Shown: in pieces, positions 46,620-55,400 of the stretch
How positions within the stretch are numbered: position 1 is the stretch's first letter
How the letters are laid out: each line of letters begins with the position of its first letter
NCBI RefSeq assembly: GCF_003633895.1
Contig: NZ_RBID01000014.1
Span: 325,665 to 389,664, forward strand
Direction of reading: 5' to 3'
Length of the DNA: 64,000 nt
Origin: Vogesella indigofera
GTDB taxonomy: Bacteria > Pseudomonadota > Gammaproteobacteria > Burkholderiales > Chromobacteriaceae
The notes under the pieces: model-generated
Database searches by the model: none
What the model was told of the DNA's origin: nothing
What the model saw: only the letters and a program-made list of their open reading frames with translations
Program-made: the position numbers and the translations under genes

Positions 46620-47288
46620 TCAGTCTCGCAGGGTGATCACTGGCCAGCCATGGGCTTCGGCGTGCGCCTTCAGGGTGTCGTCGGCATCGACCGCCACCGG
46701 GTTGCTGACGATGGACAAGAGCGGCAGGTCGTTGCGCGAGTCGCTGTAGAAGAACACCTTGTCGTAGCTGTCCAGCGTTTCGCCGCGTGCGGCCAACCAT
46801 TCGTTGAGACGGGTGATCTTGCCGGCCTGGAAGCTGGGGGTGCCGCTCGGCTTGCCGGTGAAGTTGCCGCTGTCGTCTTCTTCCAGCTCCACCGCGATCA
46901 GGTGTTCCACGCCCAGTTCGCGGGCGATGGGGCCGGTGATGAAGCGGTTGGTGGCGGTGATGATCATCACCTCGTCACCCTGGGCAAAGTGCGCCGCCAG
47001 CAGCGCGCGCGCCTTTTGCGGGATGATCGGCTTGATGTGCTCTTCCATGTAAGCGGCGTGCAGGGTGTCCAGCTCGCTGCGCGAGAAGCGGGTCAGTGGT
47101 GCCAGCTGGAAGTTGAGGAATTCGTAGATGTCCAGCGTGCCGGCCTTGTACTGCTCGTAGAAGTAGTCGTTCTGCCGCGCGTGGTGCTCGGCGTCGAGGA
47201 TGCCGCGTTTGATCAGGAATTTCGGCCATTCGCTGTCGGAGTCGCCAATGATCAGGGTGTTGTCCAGGTCAAACAGGGCAAGATTCAT
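46620..47288 (-). CDS. HAD-superfamily phosphatase, subfamily IB
   Basis: The 222-aa protein has the four HAD motifs: DLDNT with the nucleophile Asp (residue 7), the Thr of IITATN (about 111), Lys of FQAGKI (about 153) and DSRND (about 184). The PSPase-like IB type with a helical cap hydrolyses small phosphates such as phosphoserine or histidinol phosphate; the substrate is not known. It lies 6 bp after hda, an arrangement common in betaproteobacteria. Confidence 0.9.
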   Translation of the reverse strand: MNLALFDLDNTLIIGDSDSEWPKFLIKRGILDAEHHARQNDYFYEQYKAGTLDIYEFLNFQLAPLTRFSRSELDTLHAAYMEEHIKPIIPQKARALLAAHFAQGDEVMIITATNRFITGPIARELGVEHLIAVELEEDDSGNFTGKPSGTPSFQAGKITRLNEWLAARGETLDSYDKVFFYSDSRNDLPLLSIVSNPVAVDADDTLKAHAEAHGWPVITLRD

Positions 47289-47294
47289 GGTGTT

Positions 47295-47972
47295 TCAGCT
47301 TTCGGTAGGGGCGGTTTGTAACACGTTCTTGACCAGCGGCACCGTGATCGGGCGGCGCATGGCCAGCGAGTAGCGGTCGAGCATGTCCAGCATGCCGATC
47401 AGGCTGGCCAGGTCGCGGCGCCAGTGGGTGAGCAGGTAGCGGAACACGTCGTCGCCGATGGCCAGCTGGCGCTCGGCGGCGTGATGGCGCAGCGCCGCCA
47501 GCTTGTCGTCGTCGGACAGCGCCTTGACTTCGAACACGAGGCCCCAGCCGAGGCGGGTGCGCAGGTCGTCGCGTACCGGTGCCTGCATCGGCGGCTGGTG
47601 TCCGGCCATCAGCAGGCGGCCTTCGCCGCTTTCCTTCAGCGAGTTGTAGATCGAGAACAGCATGATCTGGTCGTCCGGTGCCAGTTCGTCGACATGGTCG
47701 ACGGCGATGAAGCTGGCCTCGCGGGCGAAGTCGGGCAGCTGCTCGTGCTTGGCGTCGAGGTAGATCGAGGCGCGGCCGAGCAGCTCGGCGTGGGCGATCC
47801 ACGCCTGCAGCAGGTGAGTCTTGCCGCAGCCGGGTTCGCCCCACAGGTAGACGAAGCGCTCCCCGCCTTCCGCGGTCAGCGCGGCGATGATTTCGCTGTT
47901 GCGCTGGGCAAGAAAGTTGTCAAACCCGGGCAGGGGCGTGGGGCTGAGGTCGAGGACGAGCTGATCCAACAT
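47295..47972 (-). CDS. hda: DnaA regulatory inactivator Hda
   Basis: Hda is a DnaA-like AAA+ protein that, with the DNA-loaded sliding clamp, stimulates ATP hydrolysis by DnaA and so prevents re-initiation. The 225-aa product begins MLDQLVLDLSPTPLPGFDNF, which contains the N-terminal clamp-binding motif (QLVLDL), and has Walker A GEPGCGKTHLL and an arginine-finger region WRRDLASLIGMLDML. It is the second gene of the perM operon. Confidence 0.95.
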   Translation of the reverse strand: MLDQLVLDLSPTPLPGFDNFLAQRNSEIIAALTAEGGERFVYLWGEPGCGKTHLLQAWIAHAELLGRASIYLDAKHEQLPDFAREASFIAVDHVDELAPDDQIMLFSIYNSLKESGEGRLLMAGHQPPMQAPVRDDLRTRLGWGLVFEVKALSDDDKLAALRHHAAERQLAIGDDVFRYLLTHWRRDLASLIGMLDMLDRYSLAMRRPITVPLVKNVLQTAPTES

Positions 47973-47993
47973 GCGGCAAGGTTCTAAATAGAG

Positions 47994-49070
47994 TCAGGAA
48001 TCGATTTTACGCTGATAAAAGCCGCTGTTGAAATAACGCTGCACCAGATAACGCGCCAGCACCACGCTGATGGCCGCCAGCGGCAGGGCCAGCAGCACGC
48101 CGACGAAGCCCATCAGCTCGCCGAAGGCCATCAGCGCGAAGATCACCGTCACCGGCGACAGGCCGATGCGTTCGCCCACCAGGTAGGGCGTGATCAGGAA
48201 GCTTTCCAGCGTCTGGCCGACCACGAACACGCTCCACACCAGCACGAGGCCGCTGAAACCGTTGTACTGCAGGATGGCGGCCAGTGTCGCCAGCAGCAGG
48301 CCGAGAAAGGCGCCGACATAGGGGATGAACACTAGCAGGCCGGCGACGATGCCGATGGCAAGGCCGGATTCCAGCCCCACCAGCGCCAGGCCGCCGCCGT
48401 AGATGATGGCCATCAGCAGCATCACCGACAGCTGGCCGCGCAGGAACTGGCCCAGCACTTCGTCCAGCTCGTAGGCGATGCGGCCAACCTCCGGCGCCCA
48501 GCGCCGCGGCACCAGCGTGCCGACGCGCGCCACCATCCGGTCCCAGTCGTGCAGGAAATAGAACAGCAGCACCGGCAGCAGGCTGAGGTTGGCGAGCATG
48601 CTCAGCAGCAGCGCGCCGCCGTAGCCCAGCTGTGGTGCCAGCTTGGCCAGCAGCTGGCGCAGGTTGCCGGTATTGCTGCTCAGCGTGTGGCGCCAGCTTT
48701 GCGTGTCCAGGCTCAGCTTGGTGCCGAGCAGCTGGTTCAGCCACGGCAGCGCCTGCTGTTGAATGAAGTCCACCATCGCCGGCAGCCGTTCCACCAGCGC
48801 ATGGCCCTGGCTGACCAGCATCGGGATCACGATCAGCAGCAGCGCGAGGATGGCGAAAAATCCGGCAAACATCACGCAAATCAGCGACAAGATGCGCGAT
48901 AAGCCGTGTTTTTGCAGGTAATCGACGGCCGGGTCGAGGATGTAGGCGAGCACGATGGCGGTGACAAACGGGGTCAGCACCGCGGACAGCCGGTCAAGCA
49001 GCCATACCGCGCCGGCGAGGGTAATAGCGACAATCAACCACGGAAGATAGTTTGTGCGGGAGCGTTCCAT
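47994..49070 (-). CDS. AI-2E family transporter (PerM-like permease)
   Basis: The 358-aa protein has about seven or eight membrane segments with the family regions YILDPAVDYLQKHGLSR near residue 45 and the C-terminal GFVGVLLALPLAAISVVLARYL. PerM/TqsA-type proteins export quorum signals or act as Na/H antiporters; the function here is unknown. Start ATG 49068-49070 gives the family-typical N terminus (MERSRTNYLPWLI). It is the first gene of the operon and is divergent from purM, a conserved arrangement. Confidence 0.9.
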   Translation of the reverse strand: MERSRTNYLPWLIVAITLAGAVWLLDRLSAVLTPFVTAIVLAYILDPAVDYLQKHGLSRILSLICVMFAGFFAILALLLIVIPMLVSQGHALVERLPAMVDFIQQQALPWLNQLLGTKLSLDTQSWRHTLSSNTGNLRQLLAKLAPQLGYGGALLLSMLANLSLLPVLLFYFLHDWDRMVARVGTLVPRRWAPEVGRIAYELDEVLGQFLRGQLSVMLLMAIIYGGGLALVGLESGLAIGIVAGLLVFIPYVGAFLGLLLATLAAILQYNGFSGLVLVWSVFVVGQTLESFLITPYLVGERIGLSPVTVIFALMAFGELMGFVGVLLALPLAAISVVLARYLVQRYFNSGFYQRKIDS

Positions 49071-49160
49071 CAGCTTTTCAGTTAAAATACAGGCGCTTCG
49101 GGCCAAGAGCCCGTTTGCCGCAGCAGGAAAACGATCACGTTAGCAGAAAGCGAGTAGACC

Positions 49161-50198
49161 TTGAATACCACGTCCCTCAGTTACCGCGATGCCGGTGTCG
49201 ATATTGATGCCGGTGACGCGCTCGTCGAAAACATCAAGCCGTTTGCCAAACGCACCATGCGTCCCGAAGTCCTCGGTGGCCTCGGCGGTTTCGGCGCACT
49301 GGTGGAAATCTCCAAGAAATACAAGGAGCCGGTGCTGGTTTCCGGCACGGACGGTGTCGGTACCAAGTTGAAGCTGGCCTTCGACTGGAACCAGCATGAT
49401 ACCGTCGGCATCGACCTGGTGGCCATGAGTGTCAACGACATTCTGGTGCAGGGCGCCGAGCCACTGTTTTTCCTGGACTACTTTGCCTGCGGCAAGCTGG
49501 ATGTGCCGCAAGCCACCGATGTGATCAAGGGTATTGCCCAGGGTTGCGAACAAGCGGGCTGCGCACTGATCGGCGGTGAAACCGCCGAAATGCCGGGCAT
49601 GTACCCGGTGGGCGAATACGACCTCGCCGGCTTTGCCGTCGGCGTGGTGGAAAAGAGCAAGGTCATCACCGGTCGCGACATCAAGCCGGGCGACGTCGTG
49701 CTCGGCCTGAAATCCAACGGTGTGCACTCCAACGGCTACAGCCTGGTACGCAAGATCATCGATCGCGCGCAGCCGGATCTGGACGCGCCGTTCGAAGGCG
49801 ACAACACCCTGCGTCAGGCCGTCATCGCGCCGACCCGCATCTACGTCAAGCCGCTGCTCGCGCTGATGGAGAAGCTGACAGTGAAGGGCATGGCGCACAT
49901 CACCGGTGGCGGCATTACCGAGAACACCCCGCGCGTACTGCCGGAAAACACTGTGGCACAGATCGATGCGGGCAGCTGGGAGCTGCCGAAGCTGTTCCAG
50001 TGGCTGCAGGCCGAAGGCAATGTCGATGCCCAGGAAATGTACCGCACCTTCAACTGCGGTATCGGCATGGTGGTGATCGTGGACGTGGCCGATGCCGACG
50101 CCGCGGTCGCCTTCCTGACCGAACAGGGTGAAACCGTGTCGCGTATCGGCGTGATCCGTGCGCGTAACGGTGACGAGCATCAGACCCAGGTTGCCTGA
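49161..50198 (+). CDS. purM: Phosphoribosylformylglycinamidine cyclo-ligase (AIR synthetase)
   Basis: PurM makes aminoimidazole ribotide in purine synthesis. The 345-aa protein has [61 protein letters not shown] and [10 protein letters not shown]. The start is TTG 49161: no ATG or GTG fits the conserved N terminus, and GCGAG lies upstream. It is divergent from perM. Confidence 0.96.
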   Translation: MNTTSLSYRDAGVDIDAGDALVENIKPFAKRTMRPEVLGGLGGFGALVEISKKYKEPVLVSGTDGVGTKLKLAFDWNQHDTVGIDLVAMSVNDILVQGAEPLFFLDYFACGKLDVPQATDVIKGIAQGCEQAGCALIGGETAEMPGMYPVGEYDLAGFAVGVVEKSKVITGRDIKPGDVVLGLKSNGVHSNGYSLVRKIIDRAQPDLDAPFEGDNTLRQAVIAPTRIYVKPLLALMEKLTVKGMAHITGGGITENTPRVLPENTVAQIDAGSWELPKLFQWLQAEGNVDAQEMYRTFNCGIGMVVIVDVADADAAVAFLTEQGETVSRIGVIRARNGDEHQTQVA

Positions 50199-50220
50199 GC
50201 GCCTGAACTGATGTGACCGG

Positions 50221-50270
50221 CGCCGCTGGCACTGCTGGCGGCGTTTGTCATTTCTCGGGCGCAGCCCGAG
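50221..50270 (+). terminator. Two hairpins after purM
   Basis: CGCCGC/GCGGCG (50221-50243) followed by TTTGTCATTT is a likely terminator of purM. Directly after it CTCGGGC/GCCCGAG (50254-50270) forms a second stem with a 3-base loop. Confidence 0.65.
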
Positions 50271-50358
50271 CGAGTACTTATTGAATGTGGTCCTTGCCCG
50301 TGGTGGTGCCCCTGCGCTGGCGCACCGGCTGCCGGCAAGACCTAGCCGAATTGCAGAC

Positions 50359-50994
50359 ATGAAAAACATCGTAATCCTGATCTCCGGCCGCGGCTCCAAC
50401 ATGCAGGCCATCGTCGATGCCGACATTCCCGGCGCCCGCATTGCCGCGGTGATCGCCAACCGTCCCGATGCCGCCGGCCTCGCCTGGGCGGCGGCGCGCG
50501 GCATCGCCACCGTCGGTCTGGATCACAAGCAGTTCGCCAGCCGCGAAGCCTTCGACGAAAGGTTGGCCGCAGAAATCGACGCCTTCGCCCCCGATCTGGT
50601 GGTGCTGGCCGGCTTCATGCGCATCCTGACGCCGGCGTTCACCGCGCGTTACGAGGGGCGGATGATGAACATCCATCCGTCGCTGCTGCCATCCTTCCCC
50701 GGCCTGCATACCCACCAGCGCGCCATCGACATGGGCTGCAAGGTGGCGGGCTGCACCGTGCACTTTGTCACCGCCGAGCTGGACCACGGCCCGATCGTGG
50801 CGCAGGCGGTGGTGCCGGTGCTGGATGACGATACCGAAACCACCTTGGCCGCACGCGTGCTGCAGCAGGAACACCGGCTGTATCCGGAAGCGGTGCGCCG
50901 CTTCGCCGCTGGCGAGCTGCAGATCCGCAACGGCCGCATTGGCGGTGTCGATGCCGCCGCCGCCGGTCTCGCGCTGCAGGTGCCGGTACTCTGA
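50359..50994 (+). CDS. purN: Phosphoribosylglycinamide formyltransferase
   Basis: PurN formylates glycinamide ribonucleotide with 10-formyl-tetrahydrofolate. The 211-aa protein has ILISGRGSNMQAIVD, the catalytic Asn and His in MMNIHPSLLPSFPG and the Asp in VTAELDHGPIVAQ. A repeat-like AAAGGTTGGCCGCA lies inside at about 50561-50574, coding RLAA. It follows purM after two hairpins and precedes the DUF3108 gene by 2 bp. Confidence 0.96.
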   Translation: MKNIVILISGRGSNMQAIVDADIPGARIAAVIANRPDAAGLAWAAARGIATVGLDHKQFASREAFDERLAAEIDAFAPDLVVLAGFMRILTPAFTARYEGRMMNIHPSLLPSFPGLHTHQRAIDMGCKVAGCTVHFVTAELDHGPIVAQAVVPVLDDDTETTLAARVLQQEHRLYPEAVRRFAAGELQIRNGRIGGVDAAAAGLALQVPVL

Positions 50995-50996
50995 AC

Positions 50997-52109
50997 ATGA
51001 TGTCCGCGCGGCGGCGCTGGCGGTGGCCGTTGTTGCTGGCGCTGCTGGTGTCGCTGCTGCTGCACCTGCTGCTGTTCGGCGGTAGCCTGCTGTCTTTCGA
51101 CGGCGCCGCGCCGGACGAGGCGCCACTGCGCAAGCTGAGCATTACTCTGCAGGCGATTGCGCCGGAGCCAGGCGATGCCTCGGCGCCGGCGGCGCTGGGG
51201 ATGGTCGCCGCCACCGCGGATGGCGCAGCGGGCGACGCTTCGGCGCCGTCGTCGCAGGCGCCGCGGCCAGCCAAGGACGTCAAGACCAAGCCGGCGCCTG
51301 CCAGGCCTGTCGCCGCACCGCCGGCGCGGTCGCACGCGGCGGCACCGCTGGCTTCGGCCGGCGGGGGTGACAGCGCGGCCGAGGCGTCGGCACCGGCGGC
51401 GGTCGCATCACCGGGCGCGGCGCACGGCGAACCGTCCGCGCCGAAGCTGGCGCGCTTTCCCGATGCCGCGCGGCTGGAGTACGCATTGTTCAGCAGCGGC
51501 CTCCAACTGGGTCGCGGCGAGATGAACTGGCAGCGTCATGGCGGCGACTATCGCATCGTCACCACGGTCAAGCCGCTGATCGGCCCGACGCTGCGCTACG
51601 AAGTGCACGGCGAGTTTGGCCGCAACGGCCTGCAGCCGCAGCGTTTCAGCGCCAGCCGTAACGAGCAGCCGCGTGAATATGCCCGTTTCGACTGGGCTGG
51701 CGGCGTGCTGGACTACGGCGACAAGGAGGCGAAACAGGCGCCGCTGCAGCCGGGCGCGCTGGACTGGCTGAGCCTCGCATTCGAGCTGGGCTTGCGCGGC
51801 GAGCAGCCGGGCGCGGCAACGCGGCAGGTGACCACCGGCAAGAAGGTGTACCAGTTTGCGCTGCAGCTGGCCGGTGAAACGGATTTCGAGGCGGGAGGCG
51901 GCACGCTGCGTGCAGTGGTGCTGCGCGCCCGCAACGACAAGGATTTGATCGAGTTCTGGCTGGCGCCGGACTTTGCCAATCTGCCCATCCGCATCATGCG
52001 GGTGGATAACGACAAGCGCTTTGAATTGCGCGCGACACTGATTGAATTTAACGGTGCGGTAGTGTGGACACCACCGCCACCCCAAAGGTCTAGTAAACAT
52101 GAAAATTAA
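50997..52109 (+). CDS. DUF3108-family protein with membrane anchor
   Basis: The 370-aa protein has an N-terminal membrane segment (about 10-30), a long low-complexity linker rich in Ala and Pro (about 45-155) and a C-terminal DUF3108 domain (about 160-360: LEYALFSSGLQLGRGEMNWQ, YDWAG-like FDWAGGVLDYGDKE, DWLSLAFELGL, FWLAPDFANLPIRI). The layout recalls TonB-like periplasmic spacers. Function unknown; it follows purN by 2 bp and overlaps the next gene by 11 bp, so it is in an operon. Confidence 0.88.
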   Translation: MMSARRRWRWPLLLALLVSLLLHLLLFGGSLLSFDGAAPDEAPLRKLSITLQAIAPEPGDASAPAALGMVAATADGAAGDASAPSSQAPRPAKDVKTKPAPARPVAAPPARSHAAAPLASAGGGDSAAEASAPAAVASPGAAHGEPSAPKLARFPDAARLEYALFSSGLQLGRGEMNWQRHGGDYRIVTTVKPLIGPTLRYEVHGEFGRNGLQPQRFSASRNEQPREYARFDWAGGVLDYGDKEAKQAPLQPGALDWLSLAFELGLRGEQPGAATRQVTTGKKVYQFALQLAGETDFEAGGGTLRAVVLRARNDKDLIEFWLAPDFANLPIRIMRVDNDKRFELRATLIEFNGAVVWTPPPPQRSSKHEN

Positions 52110-53400
52110 CCTGCAGCAATTCAACCAGATCGAACAGGTGCTGTTCGCGATGGTGAAGTTCGACCGCCCGGCCGATGCCGTGCTCACCGCCCACTTCCGT
52201 GCCAACAGCAAGCTGGGCGCCACCGATCGCCACCTGATCGCGGAAACCGCCTTCGCCTGCCTGCGCCATCTGGAAACGCTGCGCGCGCTGTGCGGCCAAC
52301 GTGCCAACACCCGCAAGCTGGCGCTGGCCACGCTGGTGCGTATCGGCGGTGCCAACCTGCGCGAGCTGGACGGCATCATCAAGGAAACCGAGCGCGAATG
52401 GCTGTCGTCGCTGAAGGGCGCGCCGTTGCCGGAAGAACTGACCGCGCGTGCGGCGCTGCCGCAGTGGGTGCTGGACATGCTGCCGCCGCTGGCGGAAGAA
52501 GAAGTGGTGGCGCTGGGCAAGGGTCTGGCCTCCGCCGCGCCGCTGGACATCCGCGTCAACACCCTCAAGCTGAAGCGTGACGACGCGCTGGTGCAGCTGC
52601 AGGATTCCGGCGTCGCTTGCGAGGCGACACCTTACTCGCCGATCGGCATCCGCCTGAAGGGCAAGCCGTCGCTGGCCAAGCACCCGCTGTTTGTCGGCGG
52701 CGCCATCGAGGTACAGGACGAGGGCAGCCAGCTGCTGGGCCTGCTCACCGGTGCCCGCCGTGGCGAAATGGTGGTCGACTTTTGCGCCGGCGCCGGTGGC
52801 AAGACCCTGCTGCTGGGCGCGCAGATGGCCTCCACCGGCCGTCTGTACGCCTTCGACGTGTCGGAAAAGCGCCTCGCCAACTTCAAGCCGCGCATGGCGC
52901 GTTCCGGGTTGTCCAACGTCAACACCACGCTGATCGCGCACGAGAACGACACCAAGGTGAAGCGTCTGGCCGGCAAGGCCGACCGCGTGCTGGTCGATGC
53001 GCCGTGCTCCGGCCTTGGCACACTGCGCCGCAACCCGGACCTCAAGTACCGCCAGAGCGCGGACAGCGTGGCCGAGCTCAACGCCAAGCAGCAGTCGATC
53101 CTCGCTTCCGCCGCACGGCTGGTGAAGGCCGGCGGCCGACTGGTGTACGCCACCTGCAGCCTGCTGCCGCAGGAAAACCAGGCCATCGTCGAAGCCTTCC
53201 TCGCCGCCCACCCGGCGTTCGAGCTGGTGCCGGCCAACCAGGTGCTGGCCGAGCAGAAGATCGCGCTGGATACCGGCGACTATCTGGCGCTGCGTCCGCA
53301 CCAGCACAATACCGACGGCTTCTTTGCCGCGGTATTGCAGCGCAAGGCCGGGGTGGCGGATGCCGCACTTGAGCCGGAAGCCGAAGCGGGTCTACAATAA
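52099..53400 (+). CDS. RsmB/NOP2/Sun-family RNA cytosine-5 methyltransferase
   Basis: The 433-aa protein has a NusB-like N-terminal region (1-140) and a Rossmann methyltransferase domain with VVDFCAGAGGKTLLLG (SAM), DAPCSGLGTLRRNPDLK (motif IV with Pro-Cys) and VYATCSLLPQEN (motif VI, catalytic Cys). It methylates C5 of cytosine in rRNA or tRNA. RsmB (16S C967) is the usual proteobacterial relative; the site here is not certain. It overlaps the DUF3108 gene by 11 bp. Confidence 0.9.
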   Translation: MKINLQQFNQIEQVLFAMVKFDRPADAVLTAHFRANSKLGATDRHLIAETAFACLRHLETLRALCGQRANTRKLALATLVRIGGANLRELDGIIKETEREWLSSLKGAPLPEELTARAALPQWVLDMLPPLAEEEVVALGKGLASAAPLDIRVNTLKLKRDDALVQLQDSGVACEATPYSPIGIRLKGKPSLAKHPLFVGGAIEVQDEGSQLLGLLTGARRGEMVVDFCAGAGGKTLLLGAQMASTGRLYAFDVSEKRLANFKPRMARSGLSNVNTTLIAHENDTKVKRLAGKADRVLVDAPCSGLGTLRRNPDLKYRQSADSVAELNAKQQSILASAARLVKAGGRLVYATCSLLPQENQAIVEAFLAAHPAFELVPANQVLAEQKIALDTGDYLALRPHQHNTDGFFAAVLQRKAGVADAALEPEAEAGLQ

Positions 53401-53454
53401 CCCATTGATTTAGTCGGGTATGCGCCCGGCGCGACCACTTGAAAGAGGAATACC

Positions 53455-53772
53455 ATGTCGATCCAGGACACCATCCGTCAGACCGTGACCGAAAACCCTG
53501 TCGTGCTTTTCATGAAGGGCTCGGCGCAGTTCCCGCAGTGCGGCTTTTCCGGCCGTGCGGTACAGATCCTCAAGGCTTGTGGCGTGAACAACTTCGTCAC
53601 CGTTGACGTGCTGGCCGATGCGGAAATCCGTCAGGGCATCAAGGACTACGCCAGCTGGCCGACCATTCCGCAGCTGTATGTCAACGGCGAGTTCCTCGGC
53701 GGCTCCGACATCATGTACGAGATGTACCAGTCCGGCGAACTGCAGGAAGTGCTGAAAGACCTGGCCAACTAA
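53455..53772 (+). CDS. grxD: Monothiol glutaredoxin Grx4
   Basis: The 105-aa protein has the monothiol active site CGFS in QFPQCGFSGRAVQIL and the glutathione-binding WPTIPQLYVNGEFLGGSDI. Grx4 proteins carry and transfer 2Fe-2S clusters with glutathione and BolA. GAAAGAGG lies upstream. A terminator follows. Confidence 0.97.
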   Translation: MSIQDTIRQTVTENPVVLFMKGSAQFPQCGFSGRAVQILKACGVNNFVTVDVLADAEIRQGIKDYASWPTIPQLYVNGEFLGGSDIMYEMYQSGELQEVLKDLAN

Positions 53773-53794
53773 GCCGCGTCTGCTACGCTACGAC

Positions 53795-53826
53795 AGCCCG
53801 TGTGCCTCGCGCCACGGGCTGTTTTG
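53795..53826 (+). terminator. Terminator of grxD
   Basis: AGCCCGTG/CACGGGCT with a 10-base loop, then GTTTTGTTT, 22 bp after grxD. Confidence 0.88.
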
Positions 53827-53878
53827 TTTGGACGGGTGGCAGTGAGGGCCGCGTGCAGCGGGGCGTTTGAAATGATTG

Positions 53879-53884
53879 TATAAT
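53879..53884 (+). promoter_or_regulatory. -10 box of the upp promoter
   Basis: A perfect TATAAT. A -35 match at 17 bp spacing is poor, which suits an activator- or nucleotide-sensitive promoter. It gives a leader of about 107 nt. Confidence 0.6.
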
Positions 53885-53892
53885 CTCGCCCC

Positions 53893-53979
53893 ATGCCTCA
53901 CGCCTGCACCGCCTGGTGCAGCCGGTTTTATCGATTACCGAAAGCGGTTTGCCGGAACCTGGTTCCGGGGCCGCTTTTT
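53893..53979 (+). promoter_or_regulatory. upp leader with attenuator hairpin and possible leader peptide
   Basis: After a small CTGCACC/GGTGCAG stem (53903-53920), AAAGCGG...CCGGAACC pairs with GGTTCCGG...CCGCTTT (53941-53977), followed by TTTTTG: an intrinsic terminator 20 bp before the upp ATG. An ATG at 53893 opens a short frame that runs across the hairpin into upp in another phase. This is the layout of a pyrimidine-sensing, translation-coupled attenuator like pyrBI of E. coli. Confidence 0.65.
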
Positions 53980-53998
53980 GCCAAGGTTTGGGATCCCC

Positions 53999-54631
53999 AT
54001 GAACATTACCGTCGTCAATCATCCCCTGGTGCAGCACAAGCTCGGCCTGCTGCGCGAGGGCGACATCAGCACCATGAAATTCCGCCTGCTGACCCAGGAG
54101 CTGGCGCGCCTGCTGGCTTATGAAGCCACCCGCGATTTCGAACTGGAAACCGTCACCATCAACGGCTGGTGCGGCCCGATGGAAGTGCAGCAGATCAAGG
54201 GCAAGAAAGTGACCGTGGTGCCGATCCTGCGCGCCGGCATCGGCATGCTCGACGGCGTGCTCGATCTGGTGCCGTCGGCCAAGATCAGCGTGGTCGGCCT
54301 GGCGCGCAACGAGGAAACCCTGGAGCCGGTGTCCTATTTCGAGAAATTCGTCGGCAACCTCGACGAGCGCATCGCGATGATCATTGACCCGATGCTGGCC
54401 ACCGGTGGCTCGCTGATCGCCACCATCGACCTGCTCAAGCGCAACGGCTGCAAGCACATCAAGGCGGTGGTGATGGTGGCGGCACCGGAGGGGGTGAAGG
54501 CCGTGAACGACGCCCATCCGGACGTGCAGATCGTGGCCGCCTCGCTGGACAGCCACCTTAACGAGCACGGCTACATCATCCCGGGTCTCGGCGACGCCGG
54601 CGACAAGATCTTCGGTACCAAACACGCCTGA
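53999..54631 (+). CDS. upp: Uracil phosphoribosyltransferase
   Basis: Upp makes UMP from uracil and PRPP. The 210-aa protein has [20 protein letters not shown], the PRPP loop [17 protein letters not shown] and the uracil site [16 protein letters not shown] at the C terminus. ATG 53999 gives the family N terminus [16 protein letters not shown]. It is followed by a gene of unknown function and uraA. Confidence 0.97.
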   Translation: MNITVVNHPLVQHKLGLLREGDISTMKFRLLTQELARLLAYEATRDFELETVTINGWCGPMEVQQIKGKKVTVVPILRAGIGMLDGVLDLVPSAKISVVGLARNEETLEPVSYFEKFVGNLDERIAMIIDPMLATGGSLIATIDLLKRNGCKHIKAVVMVAAPEGVKAVNDAHPDVQIVAASLDSHLNEHGYIIPGLGDAGDKIFGTKHA

Positions 54632-54672
54632 CGACCCGGCGCCGCCTGCCTGAGCCGGCGGTGGCGCCACGG

Positions 54673-54687
54673 TTGCGGCCAACCTTG
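54673..54687. repeat. Single copy of the interspersed repeat
   Basis: TTGCGGCCAACCTTG, exact full-length copy between upp and the unknown gene, 16 bp before its ATG. Confidence 0.85.
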
Positions 54688-54702
54688 CGCGGGGGAATGT
54701 CG

Positions 54703-55350
54703 ATGCAGCACAACGCCTATCAACAGCTGGAACATGATTTCCTGTTGCGCTTCCCGCACGCTCTGCAGGACGAGGCGTGGCTGGCGCTGGGCCGCAAGCA
54801 CCGCGGCATCGACCGCGTGCTGCAACTGTGCCGCGACGGCCTGGGCGAGCCGCTGCTGCGCGCCGCCATCGACAGCGGCAATACGGCGGCGGTGATCGAC
54901 TGCTGCAGCCAGATCGTCAGCCGCTGCAGCACGGTCAGCACCTTCGAGCGCATGGCGTTTCGCAACTACCTGGCGTTCAGCGACGTGCACCGCCCGTTCG
55001 TGGCGGCGCTGTATGCGCTGCTGTACCGCTTTGACGAAGCCAGCTTCGCCGACTTCGTCGAGGTGCTGCAGCTGTGCCGTCACGACGGCAAGGCCAATGC
55101 CGCCAAGTGGCCGCTGGTGAGCTGCTTCCTCGCCTACAGCGATCCGCAGCAGCACGTCTGCATCAAGCCGACCACCATCAAAAGGTTGGCTGCACGGCTG
55201 GACGTCGACATTGCTTACCGGCCATTGCCCAATTACGACACCTACTGCCGGGTGCAGGCGATGGTGCAGCAGTTCCGCGCGCACAGCACACTGGCGGCGG
55301 GTCAGAACAACATCATTGCCCAGGCGATCATGTATTGCGCGGCGGCCTGA
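54703..55350 (+). CDS. Unknown protein between upp and uraA
   Basis: The 215-aa product is soluble and mostly helical, with no signal peptide or membrane segment. It holds several Cys residues (CCSQ, LQLCRHD, VSCF, YCRV) and the stretches HRGIDRVLQLCRDGLGEPLLRAAIDSG and HVCIKPTTIKRLA. I do not recognise the family. GGGGGA lies 6 bases upstream of ATG 54703. Same strand and close spacing between upp and uraA suggest a link to uracil uptake or salvage, but this is inference from position. Confidence 0.7.
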   Translation: MQHNAYQQLEHDFLLRFPHALQDEAWLALGRKHRGIDRVLQLCRDGLGEPLLRAAIDSGNTAAVIDCCSQIVSRCSTVSTFERMAFRNYLAFSDVHRPFVAALYALLYRFDEASFADFVEVLQLCRHDGKANAAKWPLVSCFLAYSDPQQHVCIKPTTIKRLAARLDVDIAYRPLPNYDTYCRVQAMVQQFRAHSTLAAGQNNIIAQAIMYCAAA

Positions 55351-55400
55351 GGCGCCGGCCGCGCGGCGCACGATTTCAACAACAATAAGGAAAACACAGC

